Source of the DNA: Pseudoalteromonas sp. | Lineage (GTDB): Bacteria; Pseudomonadota; Gammaproteobacteria; Enterobacterales; Alteromonadaceae | Assembly: GCF_018402495.1 (NCBI RefSeq) | Contig: NZ_JAGYIU010000001.1 | Span: 682,001-746,000, forward strand | Length of the DNA: 64,000 nt | Reading direction: 5' to 3' | In this document: piece after piece, positions 35,122 through 43,495 of the stretch | Layout: each line of letters begins with the position of its first letter | How positions within the stretch are numbered: the first letter of the stretch is position 1 | The notes under the pieces: generated by a model | The model's input: the letters and a program-made list of their open reading frames with translations, nothing else | Told to the model about the DNA's origin: nothing | Database searches by the model: none | Program-made: the position numbers and the translations under genes

Positions 35122-36960
35122 ATGTTAAGTTTTAAAAAACAAAAAAAGCCATTTATGGCTAAATTTAAATTAAGCTATGTAGCCATGTTGGTTGTATTGG
35201 TTTTACTGGCAATAAGCGCTTTACCTAATTTATACCCGAATAAATCGTGGTTGCATATTAGTGCCGCACCTGAGGTTAAAACACAAGCAATACCAAGTAC
35301 TGAAAACATAGTGCGCTTTTTAAATAGCCAAGGTTTTGAGGTCAGCCAAGGGGTAGAAAACCAAGCAACAATTAATGTGCTTTTAAATACACCTACGCAA
35401 AGTGCCCAAGCTCAAGCGGCTATAAAATCGAATTACCCAAATACACAAGTTAAAATTGTAGAACATGCAACCAGCCCTATTTGGTTACAAGAGTTTGGTT
35501 TATCGCCCATAAAGCTGGGTCTTGATTTAAACGGCGGGGTATTGTTTGTACTTGATGTTGATTTAGATAAAGCCATTGATGAGCAATTACTCAGTGCTTA
35601 CCAGCAAACGAAAGCCATTATTGTTAAACAAAAAGCCTATGGTGTTAAAGCAAAGCAAACTAAACAAGGCTTTGAAATAAGTGCATTAGAAAATGCAGCC
35701 GAAAAGCTAACCTCAGTTATTAACGACCTTAAAAGCCGCTTTGAAAATCTAACTATAACCACATCAACTCATGGCAACTTACAGGTCGTTAAAGTGAGTT
35801 ATTCTGAGCAAGGGCGCAGCGCATTTGATAAACAAGTCATGAGCCAAACACTCACTACGCTTCGCTCACGCATTGAAGAGTTAGGAATTACCGAGGCGGT
35901 TACACAGCGCCAAGGTAAGCAGCGCATTCGCATTGAGCTACCCGGCGTACAAGATCCAGCCGAGGCAAAACGTATTATTGGTGCTACCGCGTCACTTGGA
36001 TTTTATCAACTTAAAGAGATTGGCGGGCAAAAATTTAATTTGCAATCGGGTGGGACTATTAAGCTCGACCCTGTGCCTATTTTTACTGGTGAGCACATTA
36101 ATAATGCCAATATTGGCCGTGATGACTGGGGTAAACCTTTAGTACAACTGAGCCTAGATAGTCAAGGTGGCGATGCTATGTCGGCGTTTTCTAAGGCGAA
36201 TATAGGCAAGCCGATGGCAACGCTCTATTCAGAGTATTCACAAAATGCTAAAGGTGAAGTGGTTAAAAAAAGCGAAGTCATTAATGTGGCGAATATAGCC
36301 CAGCATTTAAGCTCGCGCTTTAGTATAACCAATATGAAAAACCAGCAAGCGGCAGCCGATTTAGCGCTATTACTGCGTGCAGGATCGCTTACTGCGCCAG
36401 TGACCATAGTACATGAACAAACTATTGGTCCAAGCCTTGGTCAAGACAACATTAACAATGGGTTGGCGGCGTTAATGTTAGGCATGGGGTTAACGCTTGC
36501 CTTTATGGCGCTGTGGTATCGTCGTTTAGGGCTTATTGCAAATGTTGCGTTAGTTTTAAATTTAACGTCTTTAGTGGGGTTAATGTCATTATTACCTGGG
36601 GTGGTTTTAACACTTCCTGGTATTGCAGGTTTGGTACTAACCATAGGAATGGCGGTTGATACTAACGTGATTATATTTGAACGCATTAAAGAAGAGCGCC
36701 GCAAAGGACGCCCTCCATATCAAGCGATACAAGAGGGCTATAAACAAGCTGCGAATACGATTTTAGATGCCAATATTACCACGATGATCACCGCGATTAT
36801 TTTATATGGCATAGGTTATGGCCCTGTAAAAGGCTTTGCTATAACGCTGGCGCTAGGACTTATTACATCGGTATTTACTGGTGTGTATGTATCGAAATAT
36901 TTAAGCCTTGGCTTATATTTAAAGTTTGGTAAAAAAGCAGGAGTAAAAACGCATGCTTAA
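35122..36960 (+). CDS. secD2: SecD subunit of a second (paralogous) SecDF translocation motor
   Basis: The product has 612 aa. TM1 is near residues 17-35, then SPIKLGLDLNGGVLFVLDVD (SecD D1 motif) and the periplasmic P1 domain with GITEAVTQRQGKQRIRIELPGVQDP. The five-helix RND-like part has VTIVHEQTIGPSLGQDNI, GIAGLVLTIGMAVDTNVIIFERIKEE and TTMITAIILYGIG. It uses the ion gradient to pull proteins out of SecYEG on the periplasmic side. yajC and tgt/queA, which precede the housekeeping secDF, are absent; instead a vemP-like gene is upstream. Hence I call it the second copy, secD2. It overlaps secF2 by 8 nt. Confidence 0.92.
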   Translation: MLSFKKQKKPFMAKFKLSYVAMLVVLVLLAISALPNLYPNKSWLHISAAPEVKTQAIPSTENIVRFLNSQGFEVSQGVENQATINVLLNTPTQSAQAQAAIKSNYPNTQVKIVEHATSPIWLQEFGLSPIKLGLDLNGGVLFVLDVDLDKAIDEQLLSAYQQTKAIIVKQKAYGVKAKQTKQGFEISALENAAEKLTSVINDLKSRFENLTITTSTHGNLQVVKVSYSEQGRSAFDKQVMSQTLTTLRSRIEELGITEAVTQRQGKQRIRIELPGVQDPAEAKRIIGATASLGFYQLKEIGGQKFNLQSGGTIKLDPVPIFTGEHINNANIGRDDWGKPLVQLSLDSQGGDAMSAFSKANIGKPMATLYSEYSQNAKGEVVKKSEVINVANIAQHLSSRFSITNMKNQQAAADLALLLRAGSLTAPVTIVHEQTIGPSLGQDNINNGLAALMLGMGLTLAFMALWYRRLGLIANVALVLNLTSLVGLMSLLPGVVLTLPGIAGLVLTIGMAVDTNVIIFERIKEERRKGRPPYQAIQEGYKQAANTILDANITTMITAIILYGIGYGPVKGFAITLALGLITSVFTGVYVSKYLSLGLYLKFGKKAGVKTHA

Positions 36961-37882
36961 CACTTTTTTAAACTATGAGTCAGGGACTCGTGTGCGTTAT
37001 ACAGGTATGTTTATTAGTGCCATATTTGTGGTGTTATCTGTGTTTACCATTGCCCAAAAAGGACTTAATTTTGGCCTTGATTTTACTGGTGGTTATTTAA
37101 CCGAATTTACCACCAGCCAAGGTGTTGAACTAAAACAGCTTGAGCAATTTATTGCTAAAAATCATCAGGGTGAATTTGAACTAACAGCACAGGGCAATAA
37201 TCATTTTCAACTAACACAAGGCCCCAATAATACAGGCAATAACGATGACTGGAAAACGGCTATTAGCCAAAACCCAACTATAAATGCTGAGGTTTTATCA
37301 TCGGCTTATATTGGCTCTCAAGTGGGTGATGAACTATTTGAACAAGGCTGCTTAGCATTATTTGCTGCGATGGTCGCGGTAATGATTTATTTAGCTGTTC
37401 GTTTTGAATGGCGTTTGGCATTAGGCTCTGTGGTGGCTTTATTTCATGACTTAGTGCTGGTGGTTGGCTTATTTGCATGGTTACAAATAGAGTTTAACCT
37501 AACTGTTTTAGCCAGTTTGTTGGCGATTATTGGCTACTCATTAAATGACTCAATAATAGTTGGAGATAGGGTGCGCGAGCTGTTGCGCATACCAACAAAC
37601 ATCACACTCAAACCAAGCAGTATTATCAACAGTGCTATTAAAAGCACCTTAACTCGTACGCTTATTACCTCCGGGACTACGCTCGCAACGGTGGCAAGTG
37701 TTTGGCTGTTAGCAGGGGCTCCGCTTCAGGGATTTGCAATTGCTCTGTTTGCAGGAATAGTCGTAGGCACGTTATCGTCCATTTGTATTGCTGCAACATT
37801 ACCCGAGCTACTTGGGTTAAGTGCTAAAAACTACGATAAGCAAGTGGATCAGCAAACGCAGGCATTAATGGATATGCCATAG
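36953..37882 (+). CDS. secF2: SecF subunit of the second SecDF motor
   Basis: The product has 309 aa. FLNYESGTRVRYTGMF leads into TM1, then NFGLDFTGGYLTEF (SecF signature), a short periplasmic domain, and five more helices with SLNDSIIVGDRVRELLR and TLTRTLITSGTTLATV. It forms the SecD2-SecF2 complex with the preceding gene and overlaps it by 8 nt, so translation is coupled. Whether this pair runs on H+ or Na+ cannot be read reliably from sequence alone. Confidence 0.92.
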   Translation: MLNTFLNYESGTRVRYTGMFISAIFVVLSVFTIAQKGLNFGLDFTGGYLTEFTTSQGVELKQLEQFIAKNHQGEFELTAQGNNHFQLTQGPNNTGNNDDWKTAISQNPTINAEVLSSAYIGSQVGDELFEQGCLALFAAMVAVMIYLAVRFEWRLALGSVVALFHDLVLVVGLFAWLQIEFNLTVLASLLAIIGYSLNDSIIVGDRVRELLRIPTNITLKPSSIINSAIKSTLTRTLITSGTTLATVASVWLLAGAPLQGFAIALFAGIVVGTLSSICIAATLPELLGLSAKNYDKQVDQQTQALMDMP

Positions 37883-37984
37883 GCTTAAATCAGCATTGTT
37901 GTTACACAGCAAAGGGATAGTGTTAGGTGTAGCAACAATGCTAAAATGGCAAAATTATTTTTACCGTATTTAGTGAATTTCCAA

Positions 37985-38461
37985 ATGAATAAAGCCCATG
38001 TTACAGAGCACCTGCGTTTTGCCTTAGAAGAGCAGCTCAATACTGCGAAAATTGCAGCTAAAACAGCCCACGATACCGCGACCCACGAAGAAAGTATTGC
38101 AGAAACTCAATATGATACGCTCGGGCTTGAAGCTGCGTATTTAGCGCAAGGTCACGCTGATCGGGTGAATGAGTGTTATAAAGAAATACAACTATTTGAA
38201 GCCATCTACAACGACGCCGTTACAGGCACAATAGCAGTCAGTTCATTGGTGTGTTTAGAAGATGATGCAGGCACACAAAAATGGTTTTATTTAGGCCCAG
38301 CAGCTGGTGGATTAACCGTTGATATTAAAGGCACAACTATTCAAGTACTTACCTCTGGTGCACCATTAGGCCAACAGTTATTAGGTAAACAAATTGATGA
38401 TGAAGTTAGTTTAACACTCGGTGATGTAAAACATAGTTATGATGTGGTTGAGATTTTATAA
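37985..38461 (+). CDS. GreA/GreB-type protein (transcription elongation factor-like)
   Basis: The product has 158 aa from ATG at 37985 (MNKAHVTEHLRFALEEQL); an in-frame ATG at 37946 would add 13 residues. Neither has a good ribosome-binding site. The N-terminal half is a likely antiparallel coiled coil (residues 5-75). The C-terminal half has the FKBP-like GreA_GreB domain: FYLGPAAGGLTVDIKGTTIQVLTSGAPLGQQLLGKQIDDEV. The coiled-coil tip lacks the clear acidic pair of GreA/B, so it may bind RNA polymerase without stimulating cleavage, like Rnk or DksA-type factors. Alone after secF2. Confidence 0.7.
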   Translation: MNKAHVTEHLRFALEEQLNTAKIAAKTAHDTATHEESIAETQYDTLGLEAAYLAQGHADRVNECYKEIQLFEAIYNDAVTGTIAVSSLVCLEDDAGTQKWFYLGPAAGGLTVDIKGTTIQVLTSGAPLGQQLLGKQIDDEVSLTLGDVKHSYDVVEIL

Positions 38462-38478
38462 AGTGGTTTTATAGGTAG

Positions 38479-38584
38479 GTCGGATAAGCGAAACGCCATC
38501 CGACAAAACCATACCAACGAAATATGCATTTATCGTTATTCATAAATTAATTGTCGGATGGCATAGCTTCGCCATTTATCCGAC
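38479..38584. repeat. Pair of inverted REP-like palindromes
   Basis: GTCGGATAAGCGAAACGCC then ATCCGAC (38479-38504) is repeated inverted as GTCGGATGGCATAGCTTCGCC then ATTTATCCGAC (38553-38584), with 48 bp between. Each unit is itself palindromic. They lie between two convergent genes, the usual place for REP/BIME elements, and may also act as a terminator. Confidence 0.75.
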
Positions 38585-38591
38585 CAACGAG

Positions 38592-38927
38592 TTAGGCTTT
38601 TTTAACAAATTTAGCCGTCACCATCATTTCACCTATGCCATCTACTTTACAGTCAAGCTCATGATCTTTTTTATCAAGTACACGTCTTACTAAGGCCTTG
38701 GTGCCAATTTTAATAACTTGCGAGCTACCTTTAATTTTTAAATCTTTAGCTACGGTTACTTTATCGCCATCAGCAAGCAAAGTGCCGTTTGCGTCTTTCA
38801 CTAAAATAGCATCTTCGTCATCAGTAATACTCGGGTTCCACTCATAGGCACATTCTGGACAAATAAGCAGCTGTTGGTCTTCGTAAACGAATTCACATTG
38901 GCATTTAGGACAAGCGGGAAGAGACAT
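38592..38927 (-). CDS. yjdM: YjdM/PhnA-family zinc-ribbon protein
   Basis: The product has 111 aa from ATG at 38927 (MSLPACPKC). The N-terminal zinc ribbon CPKC...CPEC is followed by AYEWNP and a small beta-barrel domain DANGTLLADGDKVTVAKDLKIKGSS, the pattern of the family long called PhnA or alkylphosphonate uptake protein. A direct role in phosphonate use is not supported by its context here. The cellular role is still unclear. Single gene, convergent to the GreA/B-like gene. Confidence 0.9.
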   Translation of the reverse strand: MSLPACPKCQCEFVYEDQQLLICPECAYEWNPSITDDEDAILVKDANGTLLADGDKVTVAKDLKIKGSSQVIKIGTKALVRRVLDKKDHELDCKVDGIGEMMVTAKFVKKA

Positions 38928-39111
38928 GATGATCACTTTTAGTATTAAATTTTGGCTATTTTAAAACACAAATTAGCAATAAAAAAGTTCATCAAAAATT
39001 TTTATCTTTACGCTAAAAATATCTCGTTTGTGCGTATCTGAAAAAGGGCATATAAATTACTTGTCGCTTAAGCAATTTAAGCGCTAACGTTTATAGTAGA
39101 TATTCGTTAAA

Positions 39112-39164
39112 GCACCTATCGTATTAAGTGATTTGCTAAATGCTGCACTTAGTGCGATAGGTGT
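39112..39164 (+). promoter_or_regulatory. Long imperfect stem-loop upstream of the ATP-grasp gene
   Basis: GCACCTATCG (39112-39121) pairs with CGATAGGTG (39155-39163). Inner arms (TTAAGTG / CACTTAG) extend the stem. It is followed by a T-rich stretch, 80 bp before the ATG at 39243. It could be a leader attenuator, a terminator or a small-RNA end. The rest of the 300-bp gap from 38928 is AT-rich and shows no gene. Confidence 0.45.
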
Positions 39165-39242
39165 TTCTATTTGCTGTTTTATTCGCTGAGCTAACTGATT
39201 AGCAAGGCTGCTTTGTATATTTTGACTTAACTAGGAAAAGTC

Positions 39243-40637
39243 GTGTTTAAAACCTTAATTGTGGTTGATAACAATGAGCAAACGCTTGCTCTTTCATTTG
39301 AAAATGTCATTACCTTTAACACCTATTTGCGTGACTACCCAAAACGCAACGAACCAAAAACCCGCATAATAAATCTATGTGATGCTAGCCAGTATTTAAG
39401 TAAAGGTTATTACTGTTCGTTACTTGCTGAGGCGCGTAAGCATCAAGTATTACCGAGTGTAAAAACAATTAACGCGCTTCGAAGCAATCAAGCGTCATTA
39501 CAAAACATCGGGCATATTGATGGTGCTGTTTATTTTGGTCACGCGGGAAATGATCAACAAGTTAAAGCCGCTAAATCGGTATTTAAACAATATCCGGCAC
39601 CTATTTTATTTGTTGATGAGCAAGGCCTATTACAACAAGGATCATTGGCGTCCTTGAGCGAGCAGCAACACACTGATTTTGTAGAAAAACTAAATGAGTT
39701 TACGCAAACACAGTGGCGAATTGGCAAGGTTGAACGTCGTTTTCGTTGGGATATGGCTATTTTGGTTGATCATAACGAAAAAGTACCGCCAAGCGATAAA
39801 GATGCAATTACACGTTTTATAAAAGCAGCAGCGAAACATGGTATTAATGCAAAAGCACTCAGCTTTGAGGAAATAGACAATATTGCCCAATTTGATGCGT
39901 TGTTTATTCGCCAAACAACAGCGATTGATCACCCAACGTACCGCCTTGCAAGTAAAGCGCAAAGCCTAGGTTTAGTGGTGATTGACGATGCGGAGTCTAT
40001 TTTACGATGCTGTAATAAAGTGTACTTACATGATGCATTCAATTATCAAAAAGTACCGAGCTTAAAAACCGTGGTGGTGGCAGAGCAATCAAAAGACACA
40101 ATTGAGCAACTAGAAGCGTCATTTACTTATCCACTGGTATTAAAAATGCCTGAAGGCTCGTTTTCAAAAGGCGTTTACAAGGTTGCTAGTCGAGACGAAC
40201 TTGAAACTAAGCTCAGCGAACTATTTTCGTTAAGCGCGCTAGTGTTGGCGCAAGAGTACATGTATACAGAATACGATTGGCGAGTGGGCGTGCTCAATGG
40301 CCGTGCTATTTATGCGTGTCGTTATTTAATGGCACGTAACCATTGGCAAATATACAACCATGACGCAAAACGATTTTTTTCAGGTGGGTTTGAAACATTA
40401 CCGACCTTTGAACTACCAAAAGCCGTACTGGATGCTGCTTTAAAAGCATGTAAAACCGTGGGCAAGGGCTTATACGGTGTGGATGTAAAAGAGCATCAAG
40501 GCCGTGCGTATGTGTTGGAAGTAAACGATAACCCAAGTATTGATCACAAAGTAGAAGATGGTTACTTAGGTGATGAGTTATACATGATCATTATGGATGA
40601 GTTTAAACAGCGCCTTGAAGCACGAGGCCGCGGCTAA
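39243..40637 (+). CDS. RimK-like ATP-grasp ligase with N-terminal RLAN domain
   Basis: The product has 464 aa. Residues ~1-160 form the RimK-like N-terminal (RLAN) domain, with NLCDASQYLSKGYYCSLLAEARKHQVLPS. The rest is an ATP-grasp domain: YPLVLKMPEGSFSKGVYKVAS, LVLAQEYMYTEYDWRVGVLNGRAIYACRY, then YGVDVKEHQGRAYVLEVNDNPSIDH (Mg-binding Glu and Asn). It joins an amino acid to a peptide or protein with ATP. The next gene, a GNAT-C39 fusion, overlaps by 1 nt. This pair is a known conserved neighbourhood of predicted peptide-modifying systems; its substrate is not known. Confidence 0.88.
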   Translation: MFKTLIVVDNNEQTLALSFENVITFNTYLRDYPKRNEPKTRIINLCDASQYLSKGYYCSLLAEARKHQVLPSVKTINALRSNQASLQNIGHIDGAVYFGHAGNDQQVKAAKSVFKQYPAPILFVDEQGLLQQGSLASLSEQQHTDFVEKLNEFTQTQWRIGKVERRFRWDMAILVDHNEKVPPSDKDAITRFIKAAAKHGINAKALSFEEIDNIAQFDALFIRQTTAIDHPTYRLASKAQSLGLVVIDDAESILRCCNKVYLHDAFNYQKVPSLKTVVVAEQSKDTIEQLEASFTYPLVLKMPEGSFSKGVYKVASRDELETKLSELFSLSALVLAQEYMYTEYDWRVGVLNGRAIYACRYLMARNHWQIYNHDAKRFFSGGFETLPTFELPKAVLDAALKACKTVGKGLYGVDVKEHQGRAYVLEVNDNPSIDHKVEDGYLGDELYMIIMDEFKQRLEARGRG

Positions 40638-41782
40638 TGCCTAACGCATTGTCTGATATAACGATTTTGGCAGGAGCGGATATTAGTATTCGCCCTGCAA
40701 GCGCGAGTGATTTAAAAGCCTTAGTGGCGCTTGAAAATGCCTGCTTTAGTAACGATAAGCTAAGTGCGCGAAGTTTAAAGCGTTGGCTTAGTGCTAAACA
40801 TGGGATTTTATTAGTCGCCGAGCACAATGCGCAATTATGTGGTTACGGTTTGGTGTGGTGCCATAAAGGCACGCGGTTAGCGCGTTTGTATTCTTTAGCC
40901 GTATTACCGACGATGCAAGGCAAAGGAATCGCTAAAACGCTGCTTAAAGCCCTTGAAAAAGCCACTAGTGAGCGTGGGCGTATTTATTTGCGTTTAGAAG
41001 TGGCGGTAAATAACGACAGCGCCATAGGGCTTTATAAAAGTGTAGGGTATCGTGTTTTTGGTCAATACAGTGATTATTACGATGATCACAGTGATGCCTT
41101 ACGCATGCAAAAAAACATCCGTCAAACCAGCGAGTTGCAAGTTGAGCGTTTAACGCCATGGTATCAGCAAACCACCGAGTTTACCTGTGGACCTGCTGCG
41201 TTATTAATGGCAATGGGCTCGCTTGATAACAGCACAGAGCTGAGTCAGTCACATGAACTAGCATTATGGCGTGAAGGCACCACCATTTTTATGACTTCTG
41301 GGCATGGCGGTTGTCATCCGTTTGGCTTGGCACTGGCTGCAAATAAACGGGGGTTTAAAAGTGAGGTCATTGTTAATACCTCAGAGCCATTATTTTTAGA
41401 TGGGGTACGCAGTGATAATAAAAAAACGGTGCTGGCGACGGTACATCAGCAATTTGTTGAAGGCATAGCCTCGGCTAATATTCCTGTTACCTATAAAGAT
41501 GTTGAATTAACCGATATAGAAACTTGGTTAAACCAAGGTTTTAGCGTGTTGCTGTTAATAAGCACTTATCGGTTTGATGGAAAAAAATCACCGCATTGGG
41601 TATGTGTTACTCATTTAGATGCGCACTGTGTGTACGTACATGACCCGTTTTGCGAACCAGGTAATGACAATCAATTAGCGATTGACTGTCAATATGTGCC
41701 AATTGCACGCAGCGATTTCAGTAAAATGTCGGCTTTTGGTAGTCAAAGGCTTAGAACGGCAGTTGCTATTGGTAAAAAATAA
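40637..41782 (+). CDS. GNAT acetyltransferase fused to C39-like peptidase
   Basis: The product has 381 aa. The N-terminal GNAT domain (residues ~16-160) has LYSLAVLPTMQGKGIAKTLL and RLEVAVNNDSAIGLYKSVGY. The C-terminal domain (from ~170) is papain-like C39: TEFTCGPAALLMAM with Cys184 and an SPHWVCVTHLDAHCVYVHDPF segment bearing His and Asp. It could acetylate and cut a peptide made or tagged by the upstream ATP-grasp enzyme. The start codon overlaps the ligase stop (TAATG). No signal peptide or ABC exporter is present, so it is not a bacteriocin exporter peptidase. The pathway is inferred from context. Confidence 0.88.
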   Translation: MPNALSDITILAGADISIRPASASDLKALVALENACFSNDKLSARSLKRWLSAKHGILLVAEHNAQLCGYGLVWCHKGTRLARLYSLAVLPTMQGKGIAKTLLKALEKATSERGRIYLRLEVAVNNDSAIGLYKSVGYRVFGQYSDYYDDHSDALRMQKNIRQTSELQVERLTPWYQQTTEFTCGPAALLMAMGSLDNSTELSQSHELALWREGTTIFMTSGHGGCHPFGLALAANKRGFKSEVIVNTSEPLFLDGVRSDNKKTVLATVHQQFVEGIASANIPVTYKDVELTDIETWLNQGFSVLLLISTYRFDGKKSPHWVCVTHLDAHCVYVHDPFCEPGNDNQLAIDCQYVPIARSDFSKMSAFGSQRLRTAVAIGKK

Positions 41783-41798
41783 CAGATTAGGATTTTAA

Positions 41799-42311
41799 GT
41801 GACATTTTTAGATTTTATCGATGTAGCCCCATACTCGTGGGCAGCTATTGGTACGGCGGCTTTTTGTGGCGCTATTATTGGTATAGAACGACAATTGCGT
41901 GGCAAACCTGTAGGGATCCGTACCTCTGCGCTGATCACCTTAGGTACTTACTTGTTTTTATCGACTGCGTTTAATTTACAAGGGGATGTAATTGATCATT
42001 CTCGCGTAGTCGGGCAAATAATTACCGGCATTGGCTTTTTAGGCGCAGGCGTAATGCTAGCAAAAGACGGTGCGGTAGTCGGTGTTACCTCTGCTGCCAC
42101 CATTTGGGTACTGGCCTCCATTGGCGTGATGATAGCAACCGAGAATCTAGGGGCTGCTATTAAGCTTTCGGTACTTGTGGTGGGTATTTTATACGGCGTT
42201 GACGTGCTAGAGGCTAAGTTTAAAAGCTTAAGTAAAGGCGTGCATGCTAAAGTGAAAAGTTATCATAAACGCTATTATCGAAAAGACAGCATTAATAACG
42301 AGCGCTACTAA
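41799..42311 (+). CDS. MgtC/SapB-family membrane protein
   Basis: The product has 170 aa. Four membrane helices and the family pattern IGTAAFCGAIIGIERQLRGKPVGIRTSALITLG, then IITGIGFLGAGVMLAKDG and GVTSAATIWVLASIGVMI. A basic cytoplasmic tail follows in place of the ACT-like domain of true MgtC. The start is GTG at 41799, 16 bp after the GNAT-C39 stop, so it may be co-transcribed. Small MgtC-like proteins of this kind are common; a link to Mg2+ stress is not shown. Confidence 0.88.
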   Translation: MTFLDFIDVAPYSWAAIGTAAFCGAIIGIERQLRGKPVGIRTSALITLGTYLFLSTAFNLQGDVIDHSRVVGQIITGIGFLGAGVMLAKDGAVVGVTSAATIWVLASIGVMIATENLGAAIKLSVLVVGILYGVDVLEAKFKSLSKGVHAKVKSYHKRYYRKDSINNERY

Positions 42312-42420
42312 TGAGTGGCGTTTTATTGCTTATTTGCATTGTGTTTGATGGAGCTAATCCAAAGTGTTTAAAATCAAGCCGTAGTTGAACGTAATATGGA
42401 GTTGATATTATTACCAACTT

Positions 42421-42889
42421 GCATAACTATTTTGCTCTGTTTAACGAATTAAATCACCCTATAACGTTGTTAAGATTTTTTCATTTAGAACAACTAGGGT
42501 CTGTTGATCTTTCAAGGTTAATTTGCAGCAGTCTGTTTGGTATTTAGGCAAGGCAGAGCCTATGTAGTGTGTTATTCCCCATAAATAGGCTATAACGCAG
42601 CATCAATGCCAAACAGGCGCTGCCCTTCGGGTTCTGCCTAGGGACGGTTTACTCTTTGTTGCCTACATGGATGTAGGCAAGGGGCGTGAGCAGGACGCGG
42701 AAGCTTTGCTCGGTTTTTACTTAGCCCACTAGGTTACACACCTCTTGGGGCGATTAAACCGCTCCTAGTTTGAACAAATTTTAATCCGCAAAGGTCAACA
42801 GGCCTAGATATCAAAAAATTTGTCTAGTTATAGAGCAATTTTCTTATCATTAAAATAGATCCCATATCAAAGCAGATTGGTATAAGACC
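42421..42889. repeat. MITE-like inserted repeat with terminal inverted repeats
   Basis: Outer arms (42421-42495 and 42824-42889) match the short repeat at 8.28-8.41 kb. Between them is an inner unit whose ends GGTCTGTTGATCTTTC (42498-42513) and GCAAAGGTCAACAGGCC (42788-42804) are near-perfect inverted repeats flanked by CTAG on both sides. It holds small palindromes such as TTGCCTACATGGATGTAGGCAA-type arms (around 42660-42680) and GC-rich bits unlike its surroundings. It has no coding capacity, which suggests a non-autonomous element inside an older dispersed repeat. The rest of the 770-bp gap (42312-43081) shows no gene. Confidence 0.65.
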
Positions 42890-43081
42890 TTCCTTATTCA
42901 AAATAGCAAATTAAATTAAGCGAACTGGCATAAAAGTAGAGAAAAGCTTTAGAACGAGTCTTTTGGATAGTGCATGTTGGCACTTTCAATGCGTTATCAA
43001 TTAGTAATGGTGCTATCTAAACAGCATAGGTTTGTACTGCCTAAATACCAAGCATACTGAAAATTTATTCACTAATGGTAA

Positions 43082-43495
43082 TTAAAGAGCGGTTTTAAGC
43101 TGCTCAATAAATTGCTCTATCAGTGCAATTTCACATTCTTTATAAGCAATTGCAGCTTGTGGTGTATTGGGTTGCTTTAACATGTAACGCCATTGGCAGC
43201 TTTTTTGAATATACTTGTCTTTGGCAGTAATGCTTTGCTTAAACAATGAAGAAACGTGTGTGTTGCCTGTTTCATTCACTAATTCAGACAGTTCAAAAGT
43301 ACGCTTTTGTACCCAGCTATCTTGTTGTTGCTGTATTCTATTTAATTTAGCGTCTAGGCATTTTGTATATGCTTTGAGATGTTCTGGTTGAGGGTTATCT
43401 TTAAGGGTACATTGTAGCTTTGTAGCCATGCTTGGTTGGGCCCAAAAAAACAATAGGGTTAAGAAAAAACAAAGGGCAGATTTATTTTTTTTCAT
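43082..43495 (-). CDS. Small secreted protein, LprI/DUF1311-like
   Basis: The product has 137 aa. The Sec signal MKKNKSALCFFLTLLFFWAQPSMA is cut before TKLQC. Four Cys in the mature part (LQC, TKC, KSC, KEC) and a helical pattern with a Trp-containing core (YIQKSCQWRYML) suggest the lysozyme-inhibitor LprI N-terminal-like family, with modest confidence. It overlaps the sensor-kinase gene by 14 nt and is the last gene of the PepSY / regulator / kinase operon, so its amount is probably set by that system. Confidence 0.6.
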   Translation of the reverse strand: MKKNKSALCFFLTLLFFWAQPSMATKLQCTLKDNPQPEHLKAYTKCLDAKLNRIQQQQDSWVQKRTFELSELVNETGNTHVSSLFKQSITAKDKYIQKSCQWRYMLKQPNTPQAAIAYKECEIALIEQFIEQLKTAL

